Below are positions 30,738-43,199 of a DNA stretch of 64,000 nucleotides, piece by piece. The notes under the pieces were generated by a model. The model saw only the letters and a program-made list of their open reading frames with translations. It made no database searches and was not told the origin of the DNA. Numbering within the stretch: position 1 is the first letter of the stretch; each line of letters starts with the position of its first letter. The stretch comes from Paramyrothecium sp. XJ0827 (lineage: Eukaryota > Ascomycota > Sordariomycetes > Hypocreales > Stachybotryaceae). Both the position numbers and the translations under genes were made by a program. The stretch is taken from the NCBI GenBank assembly GCA_020881915.1, contig JAJFPB010000003.1:3782001-3846000 (forward strand). The letters run 5' to 3'.

Positions 30738-31832
30738 ATGAGTCGCTTCACCTCGTTGGCTGCGATTTTGGTTGCTGCAATTTCCATCATCTTCATTTGG
30801 GTATCTCCCGATATCACGAACAAGCTTCACAACATCTTGAACGTCAATCTCAACATTAACAGCAACGACAACATAACCAGCACCTCTTCTTCCTCAGCAA
30901 GTACGACTGCCATAGGACAATCGGACAACATTTCTATCGAAGACCAGCACATGCTCAAGTCAGCCGCCAACATGTCAAAGTCCATACTCCGAAATGCCAA
31001 GATCACACCTCATCGCTCAGGGGGCCGAGGCCACGCTGACCACGGGTGGTTGAATTCGTACCACTCGTTTTCGTTCGCCAGCTGGTTTGACCCGCGATAC
31101 ACGAGTTTTGGGTCGCTGCGGGTGCTCAACGAGGATCGTGTTAAGGCTATGTCTGGCTTTCCAACACATCCCCACCGGGACTTTGAGATCTTCAGCTACA
31201 TCCTCTCGGGAGAGCTCACGCACCGGGATTCCATGTTGGCCAAGGGCAGCGAAGGTGGACAATCGGACAAGTTCTACCGTATGAAACGCGGAGATGTGCA
31301 GTTCACGACTGGTGGAACCGGTATTGCTCATTCAGAAATGAACGAGCACAAGAAGGACACCGTGCACTTCCTGCAGATCTGGGCTATGCCTTGGAAGAAG
31401 GGACTGACACCACGTTATCATACTCGCCACTTTGAAGAGGAGGAAAAGAGAAAGGACTTTGTCAAGATCCTGAGCCCGCTGAAGGCCGGTGAAGATGCGA
31501 CGGCGCAGGAGGAGAAGGACGCAGAGCCTGCCATCCCCGGCACGATCCCCATTCACGCCGACTTTGTTATGGGGGCAGGCCTGATCGCCCCGGAAAACAA
31601 GTTTGAATGGCTCGTCGGCGCCAAGGCCACTCAGCAGACGAAGAGGAAAGTCTACATCCACCTGCCCATGACCAAGAAGGGCAAGGCCAAGATCAGACTC
31701 GACGGAAGAGAGGACATGGAGCTGGAGGAGGGTGACGGCGCCTTTGTGGACGCGGTGAATGCCGGTGACAAGCTCGTGGTCGAGAGCATCGGTGAAGCAG
31801 AGGCCGAGGTTATCGTTCTGGACACTGCTTGA
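30738..31832 (+). CDS. Pirin-family cupin protein with N-terminal hydrophobic segment
   Basis: Pirins are double-cupin Fe(II) proteins; human pirin is a nuclear cofactor and some bacterial homologues have quercetinase activity. From ATG 30738 the product is 364 residues; an upstream GTG at 30717 is not a plausible start. The core begins near residue 84 (SILRNAKITPHRSGGRGHAD) and has the metal ligands HPHRDFEIFSY (about residues 144-154) and GIAHSEM (about 196-202). The pirin C-terminal cupin follows (FEWLVGAKATQQTKRKVYIH; FVDAVNAGDKLVVES). Before the core is an unusual extension: a hydrophobic stretch SLAAILVAAISIIFIWV, then an Asn/Ser/Thr-rich linker. Internal ATGs at residues 75 and 82 could give a soluble form. 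Single exon. Confidence 0.88.
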   Translation: MSRFTSLAAILVAAISIIFIWVSPDITNKLHNILNVNLNINSNDNITSTSSSSASTTAIGQSDNISIEDQHMLKSAANMSKSILRNAKITPHRSGGRGHADHGWLNSYHSFSFASWFDPRYTSFGSLRVLNEDRVKAMSGFPTHPHRDFEIFSYILSGELTHRDSMLAKGSEGGQSDKFYRMKRGDVQFTTGGTGIAHSEMNEHKKDTVHFLQIWAMPWKKGLTPRYHTRHFEEEEKRKDFVKILSPLKAGEDATAQEEKDAEPAIPGTIPIHADFVMGAGLIAPENKFEWLVGAKATQQTKRKVYIHLPMTKKGKAKIRLDGREDMELEEGDGAFVDAVNAGDKLVVESIGEAEAEVIVLDTA

Positions 31833-34800
31833 TAAGTCTTGGCAGGAGACTTGGCACGGATGGGCGGTGTTTTGGCAGCATAGGAACTGGCGTTACTATT
31901 AGGATTGAACAAATGTAGACCACAAATGAAAAAAAAAAAACCCATACGTCCTTGAGATTGACTTCTTAATCTTGCATCCCAGATAGCCTATGTAGGGGAG
32001 CCTTGTCGATGGTGCCCGGCGACAGGGAAATGGCACTTTTTCTTGGTCAACACATTAAAATAAGGCCTGGCGGGGGGTGGGAAGTGTGCTGAGCCGTGCA
32101 TAATTCTCCATTGTAAAAACCTCAACCTCGGGACGCGCGCTGCGAGTCACATATCCAATTTCCCGTATGATCTCTCACGCTTACTGGTTCTGCCGGCACA
32201 CCATTCTGAGTAACTGTGGAGATTGTCACAATGAAGAGGTGAAATTACCCGGTAGCTGTTATGGTATCATCCTTCTGCGCAGGAGGGATTCTCGTCCCAG
32301 AGCATCATCCAAGAGGTAGCGTAGGTGTCGAGGAGCTTTGGAACATGTAATGTCCGGCACATACAGCAACGAGTCTAGGTCTGGGTACAAGTTGTCAACC
32401 TTCTAATTGTAACACAGTCAACACCTTCCACCCCATTTACTTAGTGGGGAAGGCTTACCAGCGTGAATCTGCCGACTCTCAACCATAAAGATGCCACGCG
32501 AAGGTCCTGTAGAAAGTCTTTGAGCTTGAGTGCGGAGGTTGGTCGAAGAGGACATATGTTGCGTTCCAATCTCGATGTTTTTGAGTTCAATCGTCCGTTC
32601 TCCATGTACGTGACCAGCTTGGTTTTTCCATTGCTGCAGCCCTCGCTACCAGCGTGTCAAGGGCGTTGCTTCCTCTTGCTAGCTATCATGCATGGCCTCT
32701 CATCGCCCATCCAAGGCCTACTACTCTACACACTCACCTTGATGGGACGGCTACTCCCTAGATCACTGTGGTCCGAGGTAGCAGTTCCCAAAGCGTTTGT
32801 CTGACAGTGTATTGATTGCTTATGACTTCAACTTGACCTTTGAAGGTATGTGTCCCGGAAAAAGGACCGGCGAAGCTACGGAAGGGTTTAGGAATGCGGA
32901 CAAGAATCATGATGACAGCCTCATATTTTCTGCCCTCTTATTAGAGCAGAAGGCACAGAAACGAAAGTGACAGAGCTATAGGTGGTGGAACCTGGGTGAC
33001 ATCAGGACTCTAATCACGGATAAAAGACACATGTTTGGCAGCCCAATGCTCGACAGCTGCGTCATCTGTGGTAGTGGCTCAGCATACCTTGGCGGTCGCA
33101 CGGCGAGCCGTAAAGGGCAATAAATTGGCTGGGCACATGAAAGGGCAGCACGTTCTTGGAGAAAGATGCATACCATGCTTGCCTGACAGCAGCACCAGAG
33201 TGTCTCGTCTGGGCTCTCGAGCGCTAAGAAGAGGGGATCTTCCTACAAACTGGGCGGCTCGAGAGAGGGTATTACGCTACTTGTAGAAGGGGCTCGAGTG
33301 AGAGAAGCACCCCGTAGCCTTACAATCATTTATAGCACGCGCCAACCAACACCGAGGTGGTGTGGGAGGGACAGTTCTGGTCCATGGTGTCATTAGCCAT
33401 GAGGTCAGAACCGTTCCAGCCGTTGGCTCCTGTCATGACTGCACGATGCACGACCCCTTGTCAGCTGCAGGGTAAAATTTGAAATTTCTCACGAAGGTGT
33501 GCGTGCGTGTGGTGAGGTGAGAGAGGTCGTGTTGGTGGTGGCTGTTCGCGCCGAACCTCCCAATCGAGCAAGGACAGGGGCAGGGGTCAATAAAGGTCCG
33601 ACCGAGAGGTTGTGGGGTACTGTCCAGATACAGAACCACAACACAGGAACCAACAAGAGAGGCCTTTTCCGCGCTGTCGAGCCTTGGAAGTGGATAAAGC
33701 TCGCTCACTGTCGAATCCGGGGGCCGGACCAGCGTGTAGATTGCCTATCTGAGCGCAGCCTTAACTAACTTAACTGGCTAGCCATCACGCTACGTGATCC
33801 TTCGCACTGCTGAGTGGGCCATTGTCCGTCGCCGTCGGCGGGCCCCGGTCCCAGACCCGAACTAACCGACTGAATCCTGGCCAGCAAGCGACAGAGCCGC
33901 AAAAAAGAAACCTGCCGTCTGCAGCGCCCACATATGTCGTTTTAGCCCGGCGCCGTTGAGCGATCTTTTGTGGCTTTTGGGTCCGGTTATGCTCTCCTTT
34001 CCTTAGGGGCGACTCGTCCGCTCGCTTAGCATGGCATGGGGCTCGGTGGTGAAGGAGAACAACAACAACAGCACCACCGACACCACCCCCGCGGCCGCTT
34101 TGAAGCTTGTTTGTGTCGAGCGAAGCGCCCATCGCTCGCTCTCAGGCGAACCCTCATCCAAGACAAGAAAACGAGAATAAGAAGCCAAGTGGCAAACGTG
34201 CAAAAGCCCACTCCCCCCCGGCCAACTCTGCTTAAAGAGATTGGCTGAGTGTGCAGGTGTGGACGAAAGGAGTCGTCCCGTCACATTGTTGGCACACCCT
34301 AGCTTCTCCATATGCAGGAACACTACGCCAAGCCGCTCCCGGTGACTGGCTAGCGCAGGCCCAGCACTTGGGCTATGCCTGTTCCTGAAGAACCTGGGTC
34401 GAACCAACTGCTCACGCCTCTTCCTTGGGTGCAGCGGACCGTGATGCCCGCCCCTCGCCTGCCTGCTCTCCCCGGCCATCGTCGCCTTTTTCGCCTGCAC
34501 CGCTTCTCCTGATTATGGGGATGCCGTGCCCTATCAACCCTGGGTCTCCATTGTTCATTTGGTTAGAGCGGAGATGATTTGATTCCCCCCCTTCATGAAG
34601 GGCCACCCGAACGCCGCCGCTCCGCGGACGGGGCCTGCTGGTGTAATTACAAGGCTGCTAGTTTTGAGGCTCTGACGCATGGGTTGCCTTTGCGGTTAGG
34701 ACGACAGGCCTGGGAGCGCCTCTCCCGTCCTATCTAAGCCCTCGATGCCTCTCCTACCTTGTTCCATTCTCCTTCCTCCATCAACCCAGGCTCTGTATAC

Positions 34801-34942
34801 CTCAGAGACGGCTCGGTCCCAGGCCAACTTGCAGACTTTGTTGTTTGCGTCCTTTCGTTGATATCACTATCACCACACTCATTCACGGCTTAGGCCAATT
34901 TACGATCTCTTCCCGTAATACCTTAATTCATCCCCTCTCATA
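31833..34942. other. Long intergenic region before the chitinase gene
   Basis: About 3.1 kb. No gene supported. A poly-A run lies at 31929-31940 and purine/GT-rich patches near 33500-33545. ORFs on both strands are short and lack families. The last 150 nt before the chitinase are C/T-rich, as in fungal 5' UTRs. Confidence 0.5.
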
Positions 34943-37585
34943 ATGGCTCTCGCTTCCGCATCTGCCTTGGCTGCCAGCTTTGGCTCCCTCAACGTCTACT
35001 GGGTTAGTAAAACGCTCAGTATAATTTCCACGTTTTTTGATCGAGCAAGTGCTGACGTTGAACGTGAACTATAGGGACAAAAGGGCGGTGATCGTCTGCG
35101 CGCTCACTGTGACACTGGCGTCGACTACGTGACGCTGTCCTTCGTTAACACGGCTCCGGAGAACCACGCTTCAGGATGGCCCGGAACCAACTTCGGACCC
35201 TGGTGCTGGGACACTCAGTATGAGAACAAGGGTGTCAAGTCTGCTCTTCTCAAGGACTGCGTGACCATCAAGGAGGACATCCCATACTGTCAGTCAAAGG
35301 GCGTCAAGGTGCTCCTGAGCATCGGTGGTGTCTACAACGCCCAGTCCAGCAACTACCGCGTCACGACCGATGCCAGGGGCAACTCTTTCGCCGACTTCCT
35401 GCACTATGCCTTCGGTCCTTACCAGGCCTCGTGGAGCACCAACCCTCGTCCTTTCGACCTGAGCCCAACCCAGCATGTGTCTGTTGACGGTTTCGACTTC
35501 GACATCGAGAAGAACTTCGGTGAGTAGGCTTGAGAACATGTATTGATGCCCTGAGTCTAACGTGGCCATGCAGACAACAAGCCTTACATCGCCATGATTA
35601 ACACCCTCCAGAAGTGGAACCCCACCTACTTCATTTCTGCCGCTCCCCAGTGCCCCATTGCCAACAACGACCTCACCGAGATGATCCAGAAGGCCAGGCT
35701 CGACGCTCTCTTTGTCCAGTTCTACAACAACCCCGTCTGCGACTACATCAAGGGCAACACGCCTGGCGACAAGTTCAACTACGACGACTGGGTTCAGGTC
35801 CTTGCCAAGAGCGAGAAGAGCAAGAACGCCAAGCTGTACGTCGGCCTGCCCTCCAGCACCACTGCCGCCGGCTCCGGCTACATCTCCCCCGCGTCCGTCA
35901 AGGAGCTCGTTTGCCAGAACAAGGGCAAGAAGAACTGGGGCGGTATCTCGCTGTGGGACGCCAACCTCGGCTCTGCGAACAAGGTCGGCGCCAAGAACTT
36001 CAACCAGCACGTCAAGGATGCGCTCCGGTACGGCTGCAACCCCGTCCCCACGACCACCAGGACCTCGACCACGACCAAGGCTACCTCGACCTCGACTAAG
36101 GCTTCGACCACGACCAAGGCGACCACCACGACCAAGGCAAGCACCACCTCCAAGGTGTCAACCACCTCCAAGGCTTCTTCCACTAGCAAGGCCTCGTCGA
36201 CCTCCTCCAAGCCCACCACTACTAGCAAGGCTTCCTCCACCTCTAGCAAGGTGTCGTCGACTTCTAGCAAGCCTATCACAACGAGCAAGGCTACTTCCAC
36301 CTCCAGCAAGGCCTCCACCTCTAGCAAGGCTACCTCGACCTCCAGCAAGGCCTCTTCTACCTCATCCAAGCCCACCACTACCAGCAAGGCTTCTTCCACT
36401 AGCAAGGTGCCATCGACCTCCAGCAAGCCCAACACCACGAGCAAGGCTTCCTCCACCTCTAGCAAGGTGTCATCGACTTCTAGCACGTCTAGCACCTCGA
36501 GCAAGGCTTCTTCCACCTCGAGCAAGGCTTCCTCGACTTCCAGCAAGGTCTCCACAACCAGCGAGGCCTCTTCCACCTCAGCCAAGCCTAGCACCACTTC
36601 AACTGTCTTGTCTGTTTCTAGCGGCTCCACTGACCGTGGTATCTCCTCGACCACCTCAACTAGCAGCAGCAGCAGCATCGTCGTTGTCGTCCCCCCCCCC
36701 ATCAGTGAGACGACCAGCTTTACTTGGTCTTGGAGCAACTCCTCTTCCACCACCTCTTCCACCGAGTCTTTCAGTTCTTCGGCGACCCTGACAGTCACCT
36801 CCGATAGCAGCGTTGATGCCACCACCACCACTTCTGCTGGCCAGGTTACCTCGACAACCTCGGTTCGTCTCACCACCAGCACCGTCTACACCACCAAGGT
36901 GACCACCGTCACCAAGTGCCCCGACTCCGTGCCTGACTGCCCCTCCGGCGGCTATGTCACCACCGAGACGATCCCCATCTACACGACCGTCTGCCCCGTG
37001 ACGGACAGCGAAGCCACGCAGCCTGCCACGACTGAGGCCTCTGTTCCTCTTACCACAAGCACCGTGCACACCACCAAGACCTACGTCGTCACTGCATGCC
37101 CTCCGGAGGTCACCAACTGCCCTGTTGGCAGCGTCACCACCGAAGTTACCTCGTACACGACCGTCTGCCCCGTCACGGAGACGGAGAATGTGCCCAAGCC
37201 CTCGCAGCCTGCTGACGAAGTGCCCGCTGAGAGCAGCGCTCACATTGAGCCTACCGAACCGGGCCGCGTCATCAAGGTCGTCAGCTCAAGCACTATTGTT
37301 GTGCCCAGCGCGTCCGTCCCCGCCATCAAGACGCCTGGCCCCAGCGGCATCGAGACGTCCACCAGGCCGGCGGTGCCCACCTATGTGCCCGCTCCTCCCG
37401 TCAAGGGCTGCACCGGCCCCGGCTGCCCCGTCGTTGCCGTCCCCACCGGCAGCTGGAACAACGGCACCCACCCCGTGCCCCCTTCGGCTGTTCCCACTCC
37501 TCCCCCCGTCGGCGCCGCCTCGGGCCTGGCGATCAGCTTCGCAACCTTGTTTGCGGCGGCTGCCCTCCAGGTGCTTGTTTTCTAA
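34943..37585 (+). CDS. GH18 (class III-type) chitinase, Ser/Thr-rich, GPI-anchored
   Basis: Endochitinase for cell-wall remodelling. Exons 34943-35002, 35075-35519 and 35574-37585; introns GTTAGT...TATAG (72 nt) and GTGAGT...GCAG (54 nt). Total 838 residues. The GH18 domain covers about residues 15-322, with SLNVYWGQ at the start of the barrel, SIGG in the third strand, and the catalytic DGFDFDIE at residues 158-165 (acid Glu165). Next is a Lys/Ala/Ser/Thr linker of repeated KASSTSSK-like units (about 36050-36600), then two similar modules beginning TTSTVYTTKV (about residue 602) and TTSTVHTTKT (about 664), each with a C-x(6)-C pair and YTTVCPVT, like flocculin type-3 repeats. The C-terminus GLAISFATLFAAAALQVLVF is a typical GPI-attachment signal. 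The N-terminal signal is short and weak (MALASASALAASFGSLNVYW), so secretion rests on inference from family and GPI tail. Confidence 0.92.
36050..36600 (+). repeat. Tandem Ser/Thr/Lys codon repeats in the chitinase linker
   Basis: Imperfect 18-30 nt units encoding SKASSTS / SKPTTTSKASST variants, about 20 copies. A spacer between catalytic domain and GPI-anchored wall modules, likely O-mannosylated. Confidence 0.8.
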
Positions 37586-39161
37586 GCGTTTGATGTGAGT
37601 CTGGGGACTCCGGTTGCTATTTGGGAGTGGACGGAGATGGATATTCTGCTTGATAGCTGTAGCTCCAGGAATTAATGGCATTTTATTTATACACTATAAA
37701 CTTTGATGATCCTTCTTGCCCTGGCTTCATTCGTTGATTGATTAGCGTAGGTCCATTGATGTGATCTTCGTCTACCTTGCAAGGATACCGAGACTGTAAT
37801 TCTTCCGTCCGCTATCGTGCTCCGGAGGTAAAAGGTCTCCTTTGATGGTCAAGTTCCCTTTTACTATCTTTCTTTTCCCTCCTTTTTCACTATGTATATA
37901 TACGTCGTTGCACGTTACCTCGGCTGGCAAATAGCATGGCTACTCCAGGGGTATCGGGTTGGCCGCAGTTGGGAGAAATACCAACATCATGCCTTTCACA
38001 AGCCTGCTACTCGAGCTTGGTTTGAAGCATCAGGAGTTAGACTAAGCGCAGCCTGCAGTTACGTTGATTGGTTCGGTACCTTGCATTATTTCTACACTTT
38101 TGCCTGCCTGTTGGTGGCAGAGGCAGCTTGTTGAGGACCTGCGATAAAACCCCCGCCAATCTTGAGCCACAGCAGCCGCTAATCACCAGCCTCAAAAATC
38201 GGAGATTACAAAGACAACAGCTCGGCGGGCTACCTTAAAGTAGTCGAGGTACCCCGTAGGAGGGCATAAAGTGCTAGAAACCCGGGGGCTCACTAAAATA
38301 ATATGTTAACGCAAGTCGTCGGAACCTGTAGAGAGCGCAGGGCAACATGGGATGCTGGACCTGCCCCTCTCCAAGGTCCCCTCCATGAGCTTGTACTGCG
38401 AATTTTGGCCCCCATCCAGGTTTCAAGCTTCTTGCTGCCACACCAAGCAAGGCAAGGCAATGCAAGGCAAAGCAAAAGATCAACGTCATTGTGTCGAAGC
38501 AGCGGCCTCCGAGATCCTCTAGCTTCTGGCCCCATCCCACACGATGCCATCCCACCTCATGCTACCAACCCAAGAACCCACCCACCCAACTGCCCGGCGT
38601 TGACTTTCTACCTTATGCCGACGCAATAAGGGGGCTTTGCTTTGCTTGACCTTGTTAGATCTTGTTGGTAGTTCGGGTCAACTCAAATCGCGCGGGTCAT
38701 GCGTTTTGTCGCTGGACCATTTTTAGCATTATACAGATAAACTTCGCATCTTGCCTCGCTTTGACCCTCCAAAGCTACCTTACCTTACCTTACACCTTCC
38801 TTACCTTACCCTACCTACCGACATTACCTTTATTTTGTTACGGCATGTCATGCTCTTGAACCATCCCTCTTTCTGACCCCGAGTGCATGCCACATTCCAA
38901 CGACTCCAATCAACCTCGCCATACTTCATCCCAAACTCTTTCGACTCGCCCAACCCAACCTATTCAGCTTCCACCCCCTCCCCAAATTATCAATCCAACA
39001 AGCAGCCCTCGAAGACTGGGTGGGTTTGCGACGGTCGACTCTTGCCCTGCCCGAGATTAGATCCAGGCCTTCGCTGGCCCCTCCTCCCACGCTCCATCTG
39101 CTTCGCCTCCAGACGGCGGTAGGCCGCCCTTGCAAACCCCGTATCGAGACCGACCGAGACA
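37586..39161. other. Intergenic between chitinase and OSBP genes
   Basis: No gene seen. Contains AAGGCAAGGCA-type repeats (38448-38475) and a CCTTA repeat (38777-38818), plus a C/T-rich 5' region of the next gene. Confidence 0.5.
38777..38818 (+). repeat. CCTTA pentamer repeat
   Basis: Imperfect tandem ACCTT/CCTTA units upstream of the OSBP gene. Confidence 0.65.
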
Positions 39162-42100
39162 ATGTCAGACGCAGGTGAAAGGTGAGTTACGTCGTCGACG
39201 TTGTTTCTGTTTCTCATTCTCATCCTCTCTCCACGTGCCCTCAGCGCCGCCGGCGCAACGGCCTTGGCTCGCCTCTCTCCCAATGCTTGGCCTTGATTTG
39301 TCGCATGCGCGAGCCAATTATCAACCTTGCTGGCCAATCGCCCCTCCCTCCCCATGCCTTACCCAGCTGCTTTAGCTGTTCCTTGTTCCCCATCGTCGAT
39401 GACAGCGAGCCCTGCCCTCCATACCTGACCATCTTCTCACACCTGCTGTGCAGCTTCCACAAGCGAACCAAGTCGGCTGCGCTGTCCTTTCTCCGCCGCA
39501 AGGACACCCGCGAGGAAGAGTCCGGCTCCGACGACGGCCGATCAGACACCGGTCACCAGCTCTCCAAACCCAGCTCCGCCTCCAATCACCTCCGCGCCCC
39601 CATGCAGCCTCAGCAAAGCGCACGGAGCCAGAGCTCCAAGATGTCTGTCGACCTGGCCAGGACGCCCTCCGCCCCTGCCCCCGCTTCAAGCGCCAAACTC
39701 GGCCCTGCCCCCTCCGACAAGAGCGCCAGTCTCGAGCAGTCTGTCAGAAAATTCAGAGTCGTCGAGGCCCTCAGGAATGGCGACACAGCATCCATCTCCA
39801 AGGCCATCCGCGAAACGGCTGAAAATGCACCCCGCGCGAGCACATCATCCTACCTAGCCGCCGGTGGCAGCGGCGCCTTTGACGACACCACGATCCTACA
39901 TCTCGCCATCCAGTGCGCTGAATACCCCGTCATCGAATATGTCCTGTCTGATGGCCAGGGCAGCATCGACGTCAACGCCCGGGATAAGGATGGCAACACC
40001 CCGCTGCATGTTGCGGCACTGAACGGCAGGACGCCCCTTGTGAAGCTTCTGCTGGAGCAAAAGGACATCAACGACGCCATTGCCAACAACCAGGGAAAGC
40101 TTCCTCTCGATCTGGCCCGCAATCCCGAAATTTTCCAGCTCCTGCAGCTGTCCCGGTCGCTGTTCACAGAAGCAAAGGTCAAGCAGGTCCAGGAACTCAT
40201 TACAAAGGGCGACTACGATACCCTCGCACAAGTGCTGGACGAACCCCGCCTCAAGACGGTACTCGACATTAACAGCCCCGAGTACGCTTCCGAACCCACG
40301 ACGGTGCAGACCGGGGGCACGTTGCTCCACGAGGCAGTGCGGAAGCGAAATGGAAAGCTCATCCAAGTCCTGCTTCTTCACGGCGCAGACCCCTTCTGCC
40401 GTGACAGAAAAGGCAAGCTGCCACAATCAATCACGAGTGATGACAGCCTCAAGGCCCTTCTGAAGAAGTCACCAGCAGCCGTGGCCGCGCAGAGAGGCAT
40501 TCAGGAGAAGGCTGTCCTGGGCCACGCTGCATCCCAGGGTGCCGCCACCGCAGCTGGAGGCGACCCTCTTGCTGGCAGAGAAGCTCGTGAGATGAAGGGC
40601 TACCTGAAGAAATGGACAAATTATCGCAAGGGCTATCAGCTGCGCTGGTTCGTGCTTGAGGACGGCGTGTTGAGCTACTACAAGCATCAAGATGATTCAG
40701 GATCCGCTTGCCGTGGCGCTATCAACATGCGTATTGCCAAGCTTCACATGAGTGCCGATGAAAAGACCAAGTTCGAGATTATTGGAAAGTCGTCGGTCAA
40801 GTACACCCTCAAAGCGAACCACGAGGTTGAGGCGAAGCGGTGGTTTTGGTCTCTCAACAATTCGATTCAGTGGACGAAAGATCAAGCGAAAGAAGAAGAG
40901 CGCCAAGCAGCACGAAGTGCAGAGTTGCTCAAGCATGCGAAGGCGGAGCAAAGTGGCAACTTGTCGACTCACGAATCCCACGGTGAGAGCGCCAGCGTTT
41001 CGAGTTTCCGCCGCAACAGCTCTCACCATGGAAGCCGTACCAAGTCTACAGGTCAAAGACAAGATTACTCTGGTACTAGCATCGCCGAGAGTCTCGAAGA
41101 AGATGAATTTGCTGATGCCGTTACGGATGGTGACGCTTCAAGGGCAGCTGGCAATGGCGGACCGGCTGCTACCATTGACGATGACGAAGATGACGAGTAC
41201 AGTGTTCACGAAGAGCCTCACGCGACCAAGGACGCGCTTAACATCACTGCGCAATCGGCAAAGCTTCAGCTAGAGACAATGTCAAACGTTCACAACGCAC
41301 TGCTTGGTGAACTGACTCAGAGACCCAGCACGCCCTTGTCCGACACCACGGTAACACAAGCCTTGTCGACATACGACGCCGCCATCAGGAGCCTGACTTC
41401 CCTTGTTGGAGATTTACTCCGGATTTCCAAAGATCGCGACGCGTACTGGCAGTATCGCTTGGAGCGGGAATCCAACATGCGGAGAATGTGGGAGGAGAGT
41501 ATGGCCCAGGTGGCGAAAGAGCAGGAGATACTTGAAGCACGAGTCGGACAAGCAGAGCTGAGACGCAAGCAAACCAAGCGAGCGTTGCGCGAGGTCATGG
41601 AAAGCGGCCTGCCAGCCGCTGAGACGCCATCTGGGGAGGCCCAATATGAGGAAGGCGAGGACACCGGGTCCAAGTCACCCACGAGGACACTTGCCAGGAA
41701 AGGAACCACACTTGGTGCCATCGTGGACCTCTCGGAGTCAGAGTCAGAAGATGAGGAAGAATTCTTTGACGCAGTGGATGCTGGTCAAGTTGAAGTTGGT
41801 GAACTGCCACCTTCGCAACCTCAAGAGGACGAGCAGACAGTTGTGGTGACCGGCATCGACATCAGCAGCTCATTCAGAGGCTACGAGAACGGCATCAGGC
41901 GTAAATTGAATATTGATGCGGACAACAGGCCTAAAATCTCGCTATGGGTACGTCACCATGCACACAGCACTGGGGAGTTGAATACTGACTTGATTATTGC
42001 AGAGTATTCTCAAGTCAATGATCGGAAAGGACATGACGAAGATGACGCTGCCTGTCACGTTCAACGAGCCAACCTCGTTGCTCTATCGATGTGGCGAAGA

Positions 42101-43199
42101 TATGGAATACGTGGAGCTGTTGGACCTCGCCGCCGAACGCGCAGACTCGATCGAGCGGCTCATCTATGTCGCTGCGTTCGCCGCTAGCGAGTATGCGTCT
42201 ACAATCGATCGTGTCGCGAAGCCATTCAACCCTTTGCTCGGAGAGACATTTGAGTATGTACGGCCCGACAAGAATTACCGTTTCCTCATCGAGCAAGTCA
42301 GCCACCACCCGCCTGTGGGAGCAGCGTGGGCCGAAGCGCCGAACTGGACCTACTGGGGTGAGTCGGCCGTCAAATCCAAGTTCTATGGGCGCTCTTTCGA
42401 CATCGAGCACCTCGGCACATGGTTCCTTAAGCTCCGGCCGAAATCTGGAGGCCGAGAAGACTTGTACACGTGGAAGAAGGTCACGTCCTCGGTCGTTGGC
42501 ATCATTACTGGAAACCCGACCGTTGATAACTACGGATTAATGGAGGTCAAGAACTGGACGACGGGAGAGGTGGCGTATGTCGACTTCAAGCCGCGCGGTT
42601 GGCAAGCCTCCAGTGCGTACCAAGTCAGCGGCAAGGTCATGGATGACCGGGGTCAAGTGCGGTTCAGCATCGGTGGACGATGGAACTCGAAACTGTACGC
42701 CCGGTTGACACCTGGATTCGAGGCGGCGGTTTCCGCACCGTCCAAGGACAACGGCACGGTCCACAGGGGAAGCATTGCGGATCCCAGCCAAGCCTACCTC
42801 ATCTGGCAGGCCAACCCCCGACCTAAGGGCATTCCCTTCAACCTCACGCCTTTCGTTCTAACATTCAACCACATTGACGACAAGTTGCGGCCCTGGCTCC
42901 CACCGACTGACTCGCGACTTCGACCGGATCAGCGAGCCATGGAAGACGGCCAATACGATATGGCTGCGACAGAGAAGAACCGACTGGAAGAAAACCAAAG
43001 AGCCAGGCGACGCCAACGGCAGGAACGCGGGGAGGAGTTTGTGCCGGCTTGGTTCAGCAAGGTTCGGTGCGACGTGACGGGCGTGGAGTACTGGAAGTGC
43101 AACGGCAAATATTGGGAGCAGCGAGAGAAGGCTGGGCCAAACGGAGACGGGACGGCGTGGAAGAATCTCGAGCCAATCTACGATGACGTCGAGGGGTGA
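39162..43199 (+). CDS. Oxysterol-binding protein homologue (ANK-PH-FFAT-ORD; Osh1/Osh2 type)
   Basis: Lipid-exchange protein at ER membrane contact sites. Exons 39162-39181, 39454-41947 and 42003-43199; introns GTGAGT...GTGCAG (272 nt) and GTACGT...TTGCAG (55 nt), both in phase. Total 1,236 residues. Exon 1 encodes only MSDAGE plus two bases. The N-terminal [20 protein letters not shown] is followed by ankyrin repeats (about residues 145-340: [40 protein letters not shown]). A PH domain (about 386-485) starts [20 protein letters not shown] and includes [19 protein letters not shown] coiled coil lies around 41430-41600. A near-consensus FFAT motif [11 protein letters not shown] (about residue 775) should bind VAP/Scs2 in the ER. 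The ORD carries the OSBP signature EQVSHHPPV (about residue 935). Sterol or PI4P preference is not decidable here. Confidence 0.95.

Noticed and set aside
35878..36882. Leu/Val/Glu-rich minus-strand ORF of 334 codons
   Set aside because: Antisense of the Ser/Thr/Lys repeats in the chitinase linker.
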